64,000 nucleotides of DNA, taken from Spirodela intermedia (taxonomy: Eukaryota > Streptophyta > Magnoliopsida > Alismatales > Araceae). The position numbers and the translations under genes were made by a program. The notes beneath the pieces were generated by a model that did no database searches, was not told the DNA's origin, and was given only the letters and a program-made list of their open reading frames with translations. Location of the stretch: positions 1,366,501-1,430,500 of the forward strand of contig LR746264.1 of the NCBI GenBank assembly GCA_902729315.2. The letters are read 5' to 3'. This document shows, piece after piece, positions 63,870 to 64,000 of this stretch. Every line of letters begins with the position of its first letter. The stretch's first letter is position 1.

Positions 63870-64000
63870 ATCTCCTCCCACTGTTTCCGGCGAAAATCAG
63901 CAACCTTCTCGTCGTTCACATCTCTCGTTTTTCCGGCGAAAATCAGTAGGCTTCTCGTCGTCGAAATCTCTCGTTTCTCCGGCGAAGTATAGCGGGCTTC
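63870..64000. repeat. 45-bp-unit repeat shared with 51.17-51.32 kb
   Basis: CCACTGTTTCCGGCGAAAAT, then alternating CTTCTCGTCGT and ATCTCTCGTTT blocks, running off the window. Probably LTR sequence of the same family as element D. Confidence 0.65.

Overview
This is plant nuclear DNA, most likely from a monocot (lineage inferred only from CCD1 and Copia sequence style; low confidence). Genes have many small GT-AG introns, exons are GC-rich in an AT-rich background, and decayed LTR retrotransposons and (GA)n/(TA)n microsatellites are abundant. I see no prokaryotic genes, CRISPR array, rRNA or tRNA.

Layout. 0-1.4 kb: relics, including two exons of a broken carotenoid cleavage dioxygenase 1 (CCD1) copy on the minus strand. 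1.5-9.5 kb: AT-rich DNA holding a decayed Ty1/Copia element with both LTRs (2.2-8.25 kb). 10.4-35.5 kb: a near-identical tandem array with an 11.15-kb period, present 2.25 times. Each period starts with a complete nine-exon GH28 polygalacturonase (PG) gene on the minus strand that encodes 439 residues (copies at 10.9-13.06, 22.05-24.21 and 33.2-35.36 kb). The rest of each full period is an old PG upstream region, AT-rich filler, a second PG flank from which the gene body is missing, and LTR-type sequence. Both ends of the array fade into much more diverged versions of the same sequence (9.5-10.4 and 35.5-38.4 kb). 38.4-44.1 kb: three nested or abutting LTR/Copia pieces. 44.1-48.8 kb: AT-rich DNA with no gene recognised. 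48.8-51.3 kb: 5' half of a Copia element with an inverted duplication. 52.1-56.1 kb: an intact 14-exon CCD1 gene on the plus strand (543 residues). 58.0-59.8 kb: a deleted Gypsy element. 60.7-62.85 kb: a fourth, diverged PG copy whose splice sites and active site are preserved, but whose start codon is out of frame and whose TATA box is lost.

Function. The PGs carry signal peptides and would act on homogalacturonan in the cell wall. CCD1 would act on carotenoids and apocarotenoids in the cytosol. Nothing suggests that the two work together; they are neighbours. The main story is the birth and death of a PG cluster: recent amplification and homogenisation of a large unit, one copy dying at its start codon, one copy deleted down to its flanks, and LTR sequences at the joints.
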